From NCBI RefSeq assembly GCF_014126825.1, contig NZ_CP059900.1, positions 4,289,845-4,353,844 on the forward strand: DNA of 64,000 nt, read 5' to 3'. Below are positions 1 to 11,364 of the stretch, piece by piece. Under the pieces are notes generated by a model. That model did no database searches. It was not told the DNA's origin and saw only the letters and a program-made list of their open reading frames with translations. The position numbers and the translations under genes were made by a program. Every line of letters starts with the position of its first letter. Within the stretch, counting starts at the first letter, position 1. This DNA comes from Tomitella gaofuii (GTDB lineage Bacteria; Actinomycetota; Actinomycetes; Mycobacteriales; Mycobacteriaceae).

Positions 1-795
1 GGCCGCACCCGCCGCGCCACCGCCGGCCAGGTAGGTCGCGATGCCGACGGCGATGGCCTTGGCGTGCTTCGCCTGCCCGTCGGCGCTCTCGAGGACCTTC
101 GCGTCACCGGGATTCGAACCGTTGCCCATCTCCACGAACACCAACGGCACCTCGGTGAGCGCGGGGCCGGCGACGTCACCGCGCTCGTTCAGCCCGTCCT
201 GGCCCAGGTAGTTCGACGGCGTGAACCCGCTGTCCTTGTACACGTCGCGCATGATTTTCGACGCCGCGCGCCCGCCGCCGGCCTGCGCCTTCTCCGCCTC
301 GGCGTCCGTGATCCCGTCGAGCTTCGGGATGATCATGTGGAATCCGTGGTTCGCGGTGTCCGTCCCCACCGAGGTGGAATCGGCGTGGATGCTCACGGCC
401 ACATCCGCGCCCGACTCGTTGGCCTTGTCCGCGCGGTCGGTGATGCAGCCGCCCCAGCCGGTGGCACCGCGGCTCATGACCACATCCGCACCCAGCTGCT
501 GCAGGGCGCCCTTGACGATCTCCGCCACGTTGTAGGTGATCTCGTACTCGGGGGTGCCTCCCAGCGCGGTCATGCCGGACGTCTGGCAGTTCTTGGTGCC
601 GCCGTACCCGTCGTCGACCTGCTTGGACATGTCGTGGCCCGCCGCCGATTGCTGGTGGCCCGGGTCGAGGAACACGGTTTTGCCGGCCAAGGCGTCGGCG
701 GACACGTCGTCGGCGGCCGCACTCGTGGCCGGCACGACGAAGGCCGCCGCGGTGACGCCCGCCAGCAGAAGCGAAGCGAAAGCAGATCGTTTCAT
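1..795 (-). CDS. N-acetylmuramoyl-L-alanine amidase, secreted (partial)
   Basis: Zinc amidase of the Amidase_3 family that cuts the bond between MurNAc and the stem peptide of peptidoglycan, outside the membrane. Reading on the minus strand from ATG at 795, 265 codons stay open to the window edge. Residues 1-28 form a signal peptide (MKRS... AAA). The zinc-binding His sits in LDPGHQ (H47), a glutamate lies in the GGTPEYEI stretch, and a second zinc His is in VSIHADS; EMGN near the end resembles the catalytic Glu region (VEMGN). It resembles M. tuberculosis Rv3717, which is about 240 residues, so the gene should end just outside the window. A good Shine-Dalgarno is not seen next to the ATG; a GGGAGGAGG run lies about 35 nt upstream. 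Confidence 0.9.
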   Translation of the reverse strand, partial: MKRSAFASLLLAGVTAAAFVVPATSAAADDVSADALAGKTVFLDPGHQQSAAGHDMSKQVDDGYGGTKNCQTSGMTALGGTPEYEITYNVAEIVKGALQQLGADVVMSRGATGWGGCITDRADKANESGADVAVSIHADSTSVGTDTANHGFHMIIPKLDGITDAEAEKAQAGGGRAASKIMRDVYKDSGFTPSNYLGQDGLNERGDVAGPALTEVPLVFVEMGNGSNPGDAKVLESADGQAKHAKAIAVGIATYLAGGGAAGAA

Positions 796-1150
796 CGTCG
801 GTTGACGCGCGCGCGGGCGACGCGTCGTCCTCCTCCCTCAGGGGCGTCCGGACCCGCCACCGCGGCGTCGGCGCTGCGCCCTGGCCCCGCGGCCGTTCGA
901 GTCCTCTCGGTGAGCATCGGCGTCAGCGGCCGCAGGAGCGTCGATCACGACAGCATCACGCATCACATGTGCTGCAACAATCATAGGAGCCTCAGCAACC
1001 ACATCAGCCTCAACGTGCACAAGTGAACCAGATACCGCGTGTCAATGCGAGGGGCCGGGTGGAATCGGTGATAAAGAAACCCGCCGCGGGCAACACGTCC
1101 CCACGTCGGGGATCGGTCCGCTCGCGGCGGGTGCGACGCGCGCTGGTCGC
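796..1150. other. 355-nt gap without a supported gene
   Basis: This stretch lies between two minus-strand genes. A 60-codon minus-strand frame (838-1020) exists, but its second half is Arg/Gly-rich, it has no recognisable domain, and no ribosome binding site was seen, so it is not called. Positions 910-1025 are less GC-rich than the surroundings and probably carry the promoter of the amidase gene. Confidence 0.4.
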
Positions 1151-1941
1151 TCAGCCGACGGTCGCGTCGGTGATCTGGACCTCCATGGTGGGGGCCGTCA
1201 TGCCGCCCGGGCCCGGCTTGGTGCCGGCGGCGGCGACCTTGTCGAGAACTTCCAGCCCGGCCTCGTCGATGGTGCCGAACACGGTGTACTCGGGCGGCAG
1301 CGGCGAGTCCTTGTACACCAGGAAGAACTGGCTGCCGCCGGAGTGCGCCCGGCCGGTGTTCGCCATCGCGATGGATCCGCGCGGGTAGACGACGGTGCCG
1401 GGGCCCATGCCCTCGGCCGGCGCGAGGTTCTGCGGGAACTCGTCGGGAATGGTGTAGCCGGGTCCGCCGCGGCCGGTGCCCGTCGGATCACCGCACTGCA
1501 GCACGTAGATGCCCTGGTCGGTGAGCCGGTGGCACGGGGTGTCGTCGAAGTAGTCCTGCTGGGCCAGCGACACCATGCTCTCGACCGTGCACGGCGCCTG
1601 CGCGCGGTCGAGCGTGAGCCCGATGGTTCCGACCGACGTGGCCAGGGTCACGGGCACAGTGCCGGTGGTCGGCGGGTTCGAGTCCTCCGGCGGGTGCACG
1701 TTGCGCGCAGCGGCCTGCGGCGACGCGGTGAAGTCGCACAGCCCTGCCGCCGTCGTGGGCGGCGGTCGGGGTCGTCGGCCGACGCACCGGCGGCGCCGGT
1801 GGCGGTCGTGGCGGCGGCCGCGTCGGAAGAACCGTCGCTGCTGCCGCAGCCGGCCAGCACCAGGCCGGCGGCGGACACGGCGACGGCGATGCGGGAGATC
1901 GATGTCCATCGTCCTGAAGTCACCAGCGCAGGATATGCCAC
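1151..1941 (-). CDS. Cyclophilin-type peptidyl-prolyl isomerase lipoprotein (PpiB-like), apparent frameshift
   Basis: Prolyl isomerase of the cyclophilin family, expected to be anchored on the outer face of the membrane as a lipoprotein. The N-terminal part reads from GTG 1941 (or GTG 1923) with a signal peptide and lipobox LVLAGC. The cyclophilin domain (SVGTIGLTLDR, SQFFLVYKDS, YTVFGTI) lies in another frame that ends at 1151. The two halves join somewhere in 1745-1790, where one base seems missing or extra. The frame carrying the domain has its own ATG at 1909, but that start gives an Arg-rich non-lipoprotein N-terminus. It resembles M. tuberculosis Rv2582. Start is 13 nt after the stop of the upstream membrane protein. 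A sequencing error and a real broken gene cannot be told apart here. Confidence 0.75.
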
Positions 1942-1954
1942 CGATCCGGCGTCG

Positions 1955-3657
1955 TCACCGACGCGCGAGGCGTGCCACCGGCCTCCTGCGCGGACGCGGC
2001 GGCGCGCCCGACCGCGCCACGGCCCCGCGGATCAACGTTCTGCGCGGCGCATCCGGCGCCCCGTCGAGCACGCCGCCCGCCGGGTCGTCGACCGGCGGAG
2101 CACCGCATGCCCGCCCTGCCCGGTCCAGGGGCCCCGCCCGCACCAGGTCCTCGCCGGGCCGGTAGATCTGCCGGATCACCAGCGCGCACAGCCCCACCAC
2201 CGCGATATCCCGCACCAGGACTGTGGCCGTGAACCACTGCTCCGGCAGGCCCTTGTTGGACACACCCAGGTAGAACATCATCCGCGGCACCCACACCAGG
2301 GCGTCGACGGTCATCCATGCGAGCAGGATCCTGCGGTGCGGCAACGCGAGCACCGCGAGCGGCACCAGCCACAGCGAGTACTGCGGGCTCCACACCTTGT
2401 TGGTGAGCAGGAACGCCGCCACCACCAGGAAGCACAGCTGCGCGACACGGGGGCGGCGGCGCGCGGTGAGTCCGATCGCGGCTATACCCACGCACGCGGC
2501 GGCGAACAACCCCATCGTCACCATATTGAGCGTCGACGGCGTCTCCCCCGGCGCGAGCGGGCCGTCGAATCCGGTCCACCCGGTGAACGAGGCGATGACG
2601 TTGTAGATCGAATCGGGGTCCATGGGGCGCGACCGGTTGAGCTGGAAGAACTCCGCCCAGCCGTCGGGGTAGAGCACCGCGATGGGCAGGTTGACCGCCG
2701 CCCAGGCGACGGCGGCGCCGGCGGCCGCCTTCCACCACGCGCGCATCCGCCCGGACCGGAAGCACAACACCAGCAGCGGCCCCAGCAGCAGCGCCGGATA
2801 CATCTTGGCCGCCGCGCCGAGGCCCAGCAGCACACCCGCGAGCACCGGCCTGCGCCTTGCCCACGCCAGCAGCCCCCCCATGGCGAACGCGGTGGCCAGC
2901 GCGTCGAAGTTGGTGAAGGCGTGCACCAGCACGAGCGGGCTCAGCGCGATGAGCGCCGCGTCCCACGGGCGCCGGCGGCCCGTCAACGACGCGCTGGCCC
3001 ACACGGTGATCAGCCACGCCAGGGCGAGCCCCGCGGCGACCACGTTGAAGTAGATGACCACCTCGAGCGCACCCGGCAGCATGCCTGCCTCGGCACCCGC
3101 ATGCCACGCCTTGGCTATGCGCATAGACGCGTACTGGTAGAGCCCGGAGAGCACCGGATACTCCATGTGCCGGATCACCGGCTGTCCGTCGGGTCCCACG
3201 GAGCCGTCGGTCCACGACGACTTGTATGGGAACTCGCCCTGCGCGAGCTTCTCGATGCCGTAGAGCGGAATCGTGTCGGAGTAGCACATGGCCACGTACT
3301 GGCGGCTGCCCCGCCAGTCGAGGGTCTGGGCGCCGTCGGGCCCGCCCGGGTACTGCTGGATGCACGGGGCCTTGCCCAGCCACGACAGCGCCAGGACCGC
3401 CACCGACAGTGCCAGGAGCACCCGCAGCGGCGTGAAGAAGCGCTGCCGCCCGATGTCCGCATGCGCGCCCACCGGACCGCCGACCAGGGTGGAGAGCCCT
3501 GCGGTCAGCGTGTCCGTCCGCGACGGGAGGTCGCGGACGGACACTCCGGGCGGAGGGGGCGCGCCGCCCGCGGCCTGCGGCGGACCGTCGGCCGGCGACG
3601 CAGGATCCCCCGGGGGAGTCGCAGACTCCCCCGGGGGATCAGACGCGCCTGTGCGGG

Positions 3658-3661
<4 letters not shown>
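1955..3661 (-). CDS. GT87/DUF2029-type membrane glycosyltransferase-like protein (Rv0051-like)
   Basis: 568-residue polytopic membrane protein, about a dozen hydrophobic segments after a Pro/Gly-rich cytoplasmic head of ~70 residues. The pattern (RGSRQYVAMCYSDTIPLYG, EYPVLSGLYQY, LSPLVLVHAFTNFDALATAFA, KVWSPQYSLWLVPL) is that of the DUF2029/GT87 family, which holds polyprenyl-phosphate-sugar mannosyltransferases; the acceptor here is unknown. The ATG overlaps the stop of ponA by 4 nt (ATGA), so the two are translationally coupled, the same arrangement as ponA1-Rv0051 in mycobacteria. The C-terminal 70 residues are Arg/Pro-rich and likely cytoplasmic. Enzyme activity is an inference from family; a cell-wall role is suggested by the neighbour. 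Confidence 0.85.
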
Positions 3662-6102
<2,441 letters not shown>

Positions 6103-6168
6103 TGCGTCTCCAGATCGTTGCGGGCCCGCGGCGGGTACTCGGGTGATTGTTCACTTGCGGCCGCGGAA

Positions 6169-6193
6169 CGCGGGCCGGTGCCTCCGGCCCGCG
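6169..6193 (-). terminator. Hairpin between the DUF5318 gene and ponA
   Basis: Perfect 10-bp GC-only inverted repeat (arms 6169-6178 and 6184-6193) with a 5-nt loop. No U-tract follows on either strand. It lies between the stop of the DUF5318 gene (6315) and the start of ponA (6102), so it could end transcription or sit in the ponA leader. Confidence 0.5.
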
Positions 6194-6314
6194 GCAGCGG
6201 CGGGCCTGCCGCGGACATGCGGTCTCCGTCATGCGGGAGGTCGCGGTGGGGCGCGGCACCGTTACGGCACGGCGGCACGCCTGGGCGCGGAGTCCGCGCG
6301 CACGATAGTACGGC

Positions 6315-6719
6315 TCACGAGCCTGCGCTGCGCCGCCGCCGTGTGCCGCGGGGCTCCGGGACCCGGCCCAGGACGTAGGACCGCACCAGGTGATTCCACC
6401 TGCACGTGCGGCAAACCTCGACCTCATGCACCGTGAACTCCTCGTGCGCCCCGGCCAGCCGCTCCAACTCGTCGAGTGTACGGGCGGAGCCGGACGCCTG
6501 GCCCAGCCGCTCGCCGAAGACCCACGACACGAGCGACAACGGCTCCTTGCGGCAGACCGGGCAGACCACGTCGCTGCGCCGGCCGTGGAACTGCGCGGCC
6601 TGCAGCAGGTACGGACCGGCGTCGCAGACCTCGTCCAGCCCGGTGCGCCCGCCTGACACCGCCGCGAGCACGGATCTTCTCCGCAGCGCGTAGTCCACCA
6701 CCTGCCGTTGCGTGTGCAC
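6315..6719 (-). CDS. DUF5318 family protein (Rv0049-like)
   Basis: 134-residue soluble protein of unknown function. It carries two CxxC pairs, VCPVCRKE and VCRTCRW, spaced about 50 residues apart, which looks like a zinc ribbon. The start is taken as GTG 6719 (VHTQRQVVDYALRRRS), because this is where mycobacterial Rv0049 homologues begin; the open frame continues further upstream but that part is not protein-like and would cross the divergent PadR promoter. No Shine-Dalgarno is seen. It precedes ponA on the same strand, the conserved Rv0049-ponA1 order. Confidence 0.8.
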   Translation of the reverse strand: MHTQRQVVDYALRRRSVLAAVSGGRTGLDEVCDAGPYLLQAAQFHGRRSDVVCPVCRKEPLSLVSWVFGERLGQASGSARTLDELERLAGAHEEFTVHEVEVCRTCRWNHLVRSYVLGRVPEPRGTRRRRSAGS

Positions 6720-6772
6720 CCGTTCAGGGTACGTGCACGTCCGCCCCGGCGAGAGGTGGTGAGAATCACAAC

Positions 6773-6790
6773 GTGTCGACATGTCGGCAC
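6773..6790. promoter_or_regulatory. 18-bp inverted repeat, probable PadR operator
   Basis: GTGTCGACATGTCGGCAC reads the same on both strands except at one mirrored pair of positions. It lies upstream of padR, just in front of a TATAGT box (6806-6811), where it would cover the -35 region. PadR proteins commonly bind ATGT...ACAT-type palindromes and repress their own gene. It also lies 54 nt before the divergent DUF5318 start. Confidence 0.55.
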
Positions 6791-6820
6791 AGTGTGAATG
6801 TCGTCTATAGTCCCTACATA

Positions 6821-6833
6821 TATCGGCGCGATA
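6821..6833. promoter_or_regulatory. Second short palindrome upstream of padR
   Basis: TATCG-GCG-CGATA, perfect 5-bp arms around a 3-nt centre, about 10 nt after the TATAGT -10 candidate and therefore near the transcription start. Could be a second operator half or a stem in the leader. Confidence 0.35.
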
Positions 6834-6909
6834 CAAATGACGCACCGACCGATCCGGCACACCGACGTGCCGCCCGATCGGACCCGACTCGCCCGAAAGG
6901 CGGTGAAGC

Positions 6910-7506
6910 GTGCTCGAGCTGGCGATCCTCGGCCTCCTGCACGAATCACCCATGCACGGCTACGAGCTGCGCAAGCGACTGACAGGCCTGCTCGGCGCCT
7001 TCCGGGCGTTCTCATACGGCTCGCTCTATCCCACCCTCAAGCGCATGCAGGCCCACGGCCTCATCGCCGAGGAGGAGGGGGCGGACGGCGTGGTACGGCG
7101 GCGGGCCCGCAAGGTCTACCGCCTCACCCCCGCGGGCAAGGAGCGCTTCGCGGAGTTGGTGGCCGACACCGGCCCGCAGAACTACACCGACGACGGCTTC
7201 GGGGTGCATCTCGCGTTCTTCAGCCGCACCCCCGCCGAAGCGCGCATGCGCATCCTCGAAGGCCGGCGTCGTCAGGTGGAGGAGCGCCGCGAGGGCCTGC
7301 GCGACGCCGTGGGCCGCGCCTCCGGCCACATCAACCGCTACACCCGTCAGCTCCATGAGCTGAGCCTCGAATCCAGCGAACGCGAGGTCCGCTGGCTCAA
7401 CGAGGTCATCGCCGCCGAGTCCGGAGCGAGCCGGACCGACTCAACCGAACCGCCGACGATCAACGCGGCGGCCGCAAAGAAAGAAGGAGAACCCGACCAT
7501 GGGTGA
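6910..7506 (+). CDS. PadR family transcriptional regulator (Rv0047c-like)
   Basis: 198-residue repressor-type protein. Residues 1-80 are the PadR winged helix ([50 protein letters not shown]); residues ~95-165 are a helical dimerisation part; the tail is disordered. GTG start with AAAGGCGG upstream. The last codons overlap the start of ino1 by 8 nt, so regulator and inositol-phosphate synthase are made from one transcript. The same pair is found in M. tuberculosis (Rv0047c-ino1). Likely autoregulated through the palindromes at 6773-6790 and 6821-6833. Confidence 0.88.
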   Translation: MLELAILGLLHESPMHGYELRKRLTGLLGAFRAFSYGSLYPTLKRMQAHGLIAEEEGADGVVRRRARKVYRLTPAGKERFAELVADTGPQNYTDDGFGVHLAFFSRTPAEARMRILEGRRRQVEERREGLRDAVGRASGHINRYTRQLHELSLESSEREVRWLNEVIAAESGASRTDSTEPPTINAAAAKKEGEPDHG

Positions 7507-8599
7507 TAACAGCACCGCAGTGCGCGTAGCCATCGTGGGGGTGGGCAACTGTGCGTCATCCCTGGTCCAGGGCGTGCACTACTACAAGGACACGCCCGCG
7601 GATTCCACCGTCCCGGGCCTGATGCACGTGCAGTTCGGCAAGTACCACGTGCGCGACGTCCAGTTCGTCGCCGCCTTCGACGTGGACGCCAAGAAGGTCG
7701 GCTTCGACCTGTCGGAGGCCATCAACAACTCCGAGAACTGCACCATCAAGATCGCCGACGTGCCGCCCACCGACGTGATCGTGCAGCGCGGCCCCACGCT
7801 CGACGGCCTCGGCAAGTACTACAAGGAGACCGTCGAGGAGGCCGACGCCCAGCCGGTCGACGTCGTCCAGGCGCTCAAGGACGCCCAGGTGGACGTCCTC
7901 GTCTCCTACCTGCCCGTCGGATCCGACGAGGCCGACAAGTTCTACGCCCAGTGCGCCATCGACGCCGGCGTGGCATTCGTCAACGCGCTGCCCGTCTTCA
8001 TCGCCTCCGACCCGGAGTGGGCCCAGAAGTTCGTCGACGCCGGCGTCCCCATCGTCGGCGACGACATCAAGAGCCAGGTGGGCGCCACCATCACCCACCG
8101 CGTGATGGCCCGCCTGTTCGAGGACCGCGGCGTGGCGCTCGACCGCACCATGCAGCTCAACGTCGGCGGCAACATGGACTTCAAGAACATGCTCGAACGC
8201 GAGCGCCTCGAGTCCAAGAAGGTCTCCAAGACCCAGGCCGTCACCAGCAACCTCAGCGGCTCGCTGGCCGGCAAGGTCGACGACGAGAACGTCCACATCG
8301 GCCCGTCCGACTACGTGGGCTGGCTCGACGACCGCAAGTGGGCCTACGTGCGCCTCGAAGGCCGCGCCTTCGGCGATGTCCCCCTGAACCTCGAATACAA
8401 GCTCGAGGTGTGGGACTCCCCGAACTCCGCCGGCATCATCATCGACGCCGTGCGCGCGGCCAAGATCGCCAAGGACCGCGGCCTGGCCGGCCCCATCCTC
8501 CCGGCGTCGGCGTACCTGATGAAGTCCCCGCCGGTCCAGATGGAGGACACCCACGCCCGCGAGGAGCTCGAGGCGTTCATCATCGGGGCGGAGGGCTGA
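7499..8599 (+). CDS. ino1: Inositol-1-phosphate synthase
   Basis: 366-residue NAD-dependent enzyme that turns glucose-6-phosphate into myo-inositol-1-phosphate, the entry step to phosphatidylinositol, PIMs/LAM and mycothiol. N-terminal Rossmann fold ([16 protein letters not shown]), then the catalytic domain with [11 protein letters not shown] and KVGSDDVKS-like region here reading [10 protein letters not shown], typical of the actinobacterial short form. Start ATG 7499 is preceded by AAGGAG and overlaps the padR end. The stop at 8597-8599 lies inside the first copy of a 32-bp tandem repeat. Confidence 0.95.
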   Translation: MGDNSTAVRVAIVGVGNCASSLVQGVHYYKDTPADSTVPGLMHVQFGKYHVRDVQFVAAFDVDAKKVGFDLSEAINNSENCTIKIADVPPTDVIVQRGPTLDGLGKYYKETVEEADAQPVDVVQALKDAQVDVLVSYLPVGSDEADKFYAQCAIDAGVAFVNALPVFIASDPEWAQKFVDAGVPIVGDDIKSQVGATITHRVMARLFEDRGVALDRTMQLNVGGNMDFKNMLERERLESKKVSKTQAVTSNLSGSLAGKVDDENVHIGPSDYVGWLDDRKWAYVRLEGRAFGDVPLNLEYKLEVWDSPNSAGIIIDAVRAAKIAKDRGLAGPILPASAYLMKSPPVQMEDTHAREELEAFIIGAEG

Positions 8600-8661
8600 C
8601 GCCCACGGCATCTATCGGGGCGGAGGGCTGACGCCCACGGCATCTACCGGGGCGGAGGGCT
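8582..8661. repeat. 32-bp tandem repeat, 2.5 copies, starting inside the ino1 3' end
   Basis: Copies begin at 8582, 8614 and 8646 with one or two differences; the third is partial. Each contains the last codons of ino1 and its TGA, so the gene end has been duplicated downstream. The unit length is not a multiple of three. Confidence 0.9.
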
Positions 8662-8680
8662 AGCCTCACCCCGCACCACC

Positions 8681-8750
8681 AGCGCCGCCGACCAGGAAAC
8701 CGCTGCGGATTCGCAACCCGACACCGCAGCGGGGCCCGGTCGGCGGCGCT
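8681..8750. terminator. Nested double stem-loop downstream of ino1
   Basis: Outer perfect 13-bp stem (8681-8693 with 8738-8750) encloses an inner perfect 9-bp stem (8700-8708 with 8724-8732, 15-nt loop), with small internal loops of 6 and 5 nt between. No U-tract follows. It can act as a terminator for padR-ino1 or be a stable structured RNA element. The rest of the 8600-9025 gap shows no gene; the MFS ribosome binding site ends it. Confidence 0.65.
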
Positions 8751-9025
8751 CGTGCGTTCCCGGACACCCGTCTCCCGATGAGCGGGTGGTCGCGCGTCCA
8801 CCACCCGCACGCCCCGGGATCACGCGTAACAGACGCTCACCTGCGTCGACGCACACTATCGGTTCGCCCGCGCGCTGCCGCCCAGCGGACACGGACCGGG
8901 GACTTCCCGTCTCGCGGAACAGAACCCTTTTCCGCCCCGGACGTCGAGTGTGTGCTGTGTCACGTCCGCAATGACTTGACCGCACACGCACCCGTCCGAC
9001 ACCCGGCCGGGGCGGGAAGGAAATC

Positions 9026-10540
9026 ATGATCCCGACCACCTCGGCCGCCGCGGCCGGGCCGACTGAGAAGAACGGCTGGTCGCCCCGGCTCGCGTTCTCG
9101 CTGTTCTCCATCGTGCTCGTGCTCGAACTGCTCAGCGTCAGCTACTTGATGATCGCGATGGCACTGCCCGACATCGCCACGCACTACCAGACCACACAGG
9201 CCGCCTGGCTCATCACCGCGTTCCTGCTGCTCGGCGCGGTCGCCGCCCCGCTCGTCGGCAAGCTCGCCGACATCTACGGCAAACGCCGGCTGCTCATCGC
9301 CTGCCTTGTCATCGCAGCCGTCGGCTCTCTCCTGTCGGCCCTCGCCGGCAGCTATGCGCTCATGATCGCCGGCCGCGCGCTCGCCGGCATGCTCGTCCCG
9401 TGCCTGTTCCTGAGCTACTCGCTGATCCGTGACGTGTTCCCGTCGACGACCGTCCCGCTCGCGGTGAGCATCGCCACCGCCGGGATGGGACTCATCAGCA
9501 TCGCCGCACCATTCCTCACCGGGTGGCTGATCGACGACTTCGGCTGGCGCAGCATCTTCTGGTTCTTCACCGTCACGCTCGTGGTCCTCGGCGTCCTCAT
9601 TCTGGTGAGCACGCCCGAAACGACCGTCCGGCTGCGATCGCGCGTCGACGTCATCGGCGCGATCCTGCTCGGCGCCGGGATCGCCGGCGTGCTCATCGCC
9701 GTCAGCTTCGGGCCCACGTGGGGCTGGGGAGCCGGATCCACCCTGCTGTACCTGTTCGGCGGCCTGGTGCTGCTGGGCGCCTGGCTGGCCTCGTCGCGCA
9801 TGATCCGCGAACCCTTGATGCGGCTCGACATCCTGCGGCTGCGCCCGGTGCTGTTCACTGTGGCCGCCGCCGGCGCGGTCTACGGCGCGACCAGCGTCTA
9901 CTCCACGATCCTGCCGAGCTTGGCGATGACGCCGTCGGAGATGGGCCTCGGCTACGGTTTCGGCGTGGACGCCGAGGGTTTCGCGATCTTCCAGGTGCCC
10001 ATCGGCGCACTGACCATGGTGGGCGGCATCGTGGTGGGACTGCTGTGCGGTCGCGGGATCGCGGCGCGCACGCTGCTGCTCAACGGCTCCGTGCTCCTCA
10101 TCGTCGGCGGCACGCTCACGGCGCTGGCCAACGACGACAAGGGCCTGCTGCTGCTGTGGGGCGCCGTCTTCGGCCTGGGCACCGGCCTCGGCTACGCCGC
10201 CATCCCCAACCTGGTGATCAAGGCGGCCCCGCCCGAGCTGCAGGCGTCCACCGCGAGCATGACCGGCGTGTCGCAGAGCCTCGTCGCGTCGATCACCCCC
10301 GTGATCGCGTACACCATCATGAACGACTCGTTCATGGCGCCGATCGACCCCCAGCTGACGGGCGGCGCGGTGCTCTACACCGAGGGCGGCTACGTCGCCG
10401 CCTTCTTCGTGGCCGCCGCGGCGGGGCTCCTCGCCCTGGTGATGGCGCTCGGCATTCCGCGCCGGTTCACCCGGTTCGCCGCCTACGGCGAACCGGCCGC
10501 GGCGGGGGCCGATCCGGTCGCCGTCCCCGCCGCGGGCTGA
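9026..10540 (+). CDS. MFS transporter, DHA2/EmrB-like
   Basis: 504-residue membrane protein with about 14 hydrophobic segments. Family signs are the motif-A-like loop KLADIYGKRR after TM2-3, and the drug:H+ antiporter layout DIATHYQTTQAAWLITAFLL. Substrate unknown; drug or metabolite efflux is the usual role. GGAAGGAAATC precedes the ATG, a good ribosome binding site. It stands alone: 426 nt after ino1 and before an FKBP lipoprotein with its own promoter. M. tuberculosis has an MFS gene (Rv0037c) in the equivalent block, so orthology is possible but not shown. Confidence 0.85.
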   Translation: MIPTTSAAAAGPTEKNGWSPRLAFSLFSIVLVLELLSVSYLMIAMALPDIATHYQTTQAAWLITAFLLLGAVAAPLVGKLADIYGKRRLLIACLVIAAVGSLLSALAGSYALMIAGRALAGMLVPCLFLSYSLIRDVFPSTTVPLAVSIATAGMGLISIAAPFLTGWLIDDFGWRSIFWFFTVTLVVLGVLILVSTPETTVRLRSRVDVIGAILLGAGIAGVLIAVSFGPTWGWGAGSTLLYLFGGLVLLGAWLASSRMIREPLMRLDILRLRPVLFTVAAAGAVYGATSVYSTILPSLAMTPSEMGLGYGFGVDAEGFAIFQVPIGALTMVGGIVVGLLCGRGIAARTLLLNGSVLLIVGGTLTALANDDKGLLLLWGAVFGLGTGLGYAAIPNLVIKAAPPELQASTASMTGVSQSLVASITPVIAYTIMNDSFMAPIDPQLTGGAVLYTEGGYVAAFFVAAAAGLLALVMALGIPRRFTRFAAYGEPAAAGADPVAVPAAG

Positions 10541-10640
10541 CCGGCCCGCCACCACCCGCACGCCGTCCCCCGGCCGTGCGCCGCCCGCCCGCGGCGCACG
10601 GCCGGCGCGGTGCGGCGGGCGGACGCCGTCCCGCCATCAC

Positions 10641-10646
10641 TACAGT
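10641..10646 (+). promoter_or_regulatory. -10 box of a leaderless transcript (FKBP gene)
   Basis: TACAGT ends 8 nt before GTG 10655, and no Shine-Dalgarno precedes that GTG. This spacing is that of actinobacterial leaderless mRNAs. Confidence 0.5.
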
Positions 10647-10654
10647 GGGCGTTC

Positions 10655-11260
10655 GTGAAGACCCCGAAGCCGCTCCTCCTCGTCCCCGCCGCCGCGTGCG
10701 CGCTGATCCTCGCGGGCTGCTCCTCGTCGTCCGACACCGCCGCGGAGGCGACGACGACCCCGTCCGCCACCGCGCAGGCCGGCGCACAGGAGTCGAGCGC
10801 ACCCACCTGCCCGTCCGCCCCCGCCCCGGCGGACGCCCCGGCCGAGTGGCAGCTCGACGGCGTCACCGGCGCGATCTCGGTGACGGGCCAGACCGACACC
10901 ACCGCGCCCGGCATCACCGTCGACACGCCGTTCACCGTCGACCGGACCCAGGTGAAGACACTCGAGACGGGCGACGGACCGCAGGTGACCGCCCAGTCCA
11001 CCGTGCTGGTCTGTTACGTGGGCGTCGACGGGCGCGACGGGTCCGTGTTCGACAGCGCCTACCAGCGCGGCACGCCCGCCGCGTTCCCCGCCTCCGGCGT
11101 GGTCCCCGGTTTCCGCCAGGCGCTCGTGGGGCAGACCGTCGGCTCGTCGGTGGCGGTGGCGATCCCGCCCGCCGACGGCTACCCGCAGGGCACCCCCGAC
11201 GGCGCGATCAAGGCAGGCGATTCGATCGTCTTCGCCCTGAAGATCCTCGCCGCGCGGTAG
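10655..11260 (+). CDS. FKBP-type peptidyl-prolyl isomerase lipoprotein
   Basis: 201-residue lipoprotein, lipobox LILAGC with the acylated Cys at residue 22, then a Ser/Thr/Ala linker (~25-55) and one FKBP domain (~65-200: TLETGDGPQVTAQSTVLVCYVGV, VFDSAYQRG, VPGFRQALVGQTVGSSV, IPPADGYPQG, DSIVFALKIL). Acts on prolines of proteins outside the membrane. GTG 10655 is chosen because it opens the signal peptide directly and matches the leaderless -10 box; the frame is open further up to 10610 without protein-like sequence. Confidence 0.88.
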   Translation: MKTPKPLLLVPAAACALILAGCSSSSDTAAEATTTPSATAQAGAQESSAPTCPSAPAPADAPAEWQLDGVTGAISVTGQTDTTAPGITVDTPFTVDRTQVKTLETGDGPQVTAQSTVLVCYVGVDGRDGSVFDSAYQRGTPAAFPASGVVPGFRQALVGQTVGSSVAVAIPPADGYPQGTPDGAIKAGDSIVFALKILAAR

Positions 11261-11351
11261 TCCGGCACGGGGCCGGTCCGGCGACGAGGCTCCGGCGCGG
11301 AAGCGTTCCGACGTCCGGGAGAAGCAGTGCGCACGGCACGCCGCACGGCGT

Positions 11352-11357
11352 TAGCGT
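11352..11357 (+). promoter_or_regulatory. -10 box of a leaderless transcript (luciferase-like gene)
   Basis: TAGCGT ends 7 nt before ATG 11365; no ribosome binding site lies between. Confidence 0.45.
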
Positions 11358-11364
11358 GCATGAC

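Noticed and set aside
838..1020. 60-codon minus-strand frame upstream of the amidase
   Set aside because: No ribosome binding site, second half low-complexity Arg/Gly, no recognisable family.
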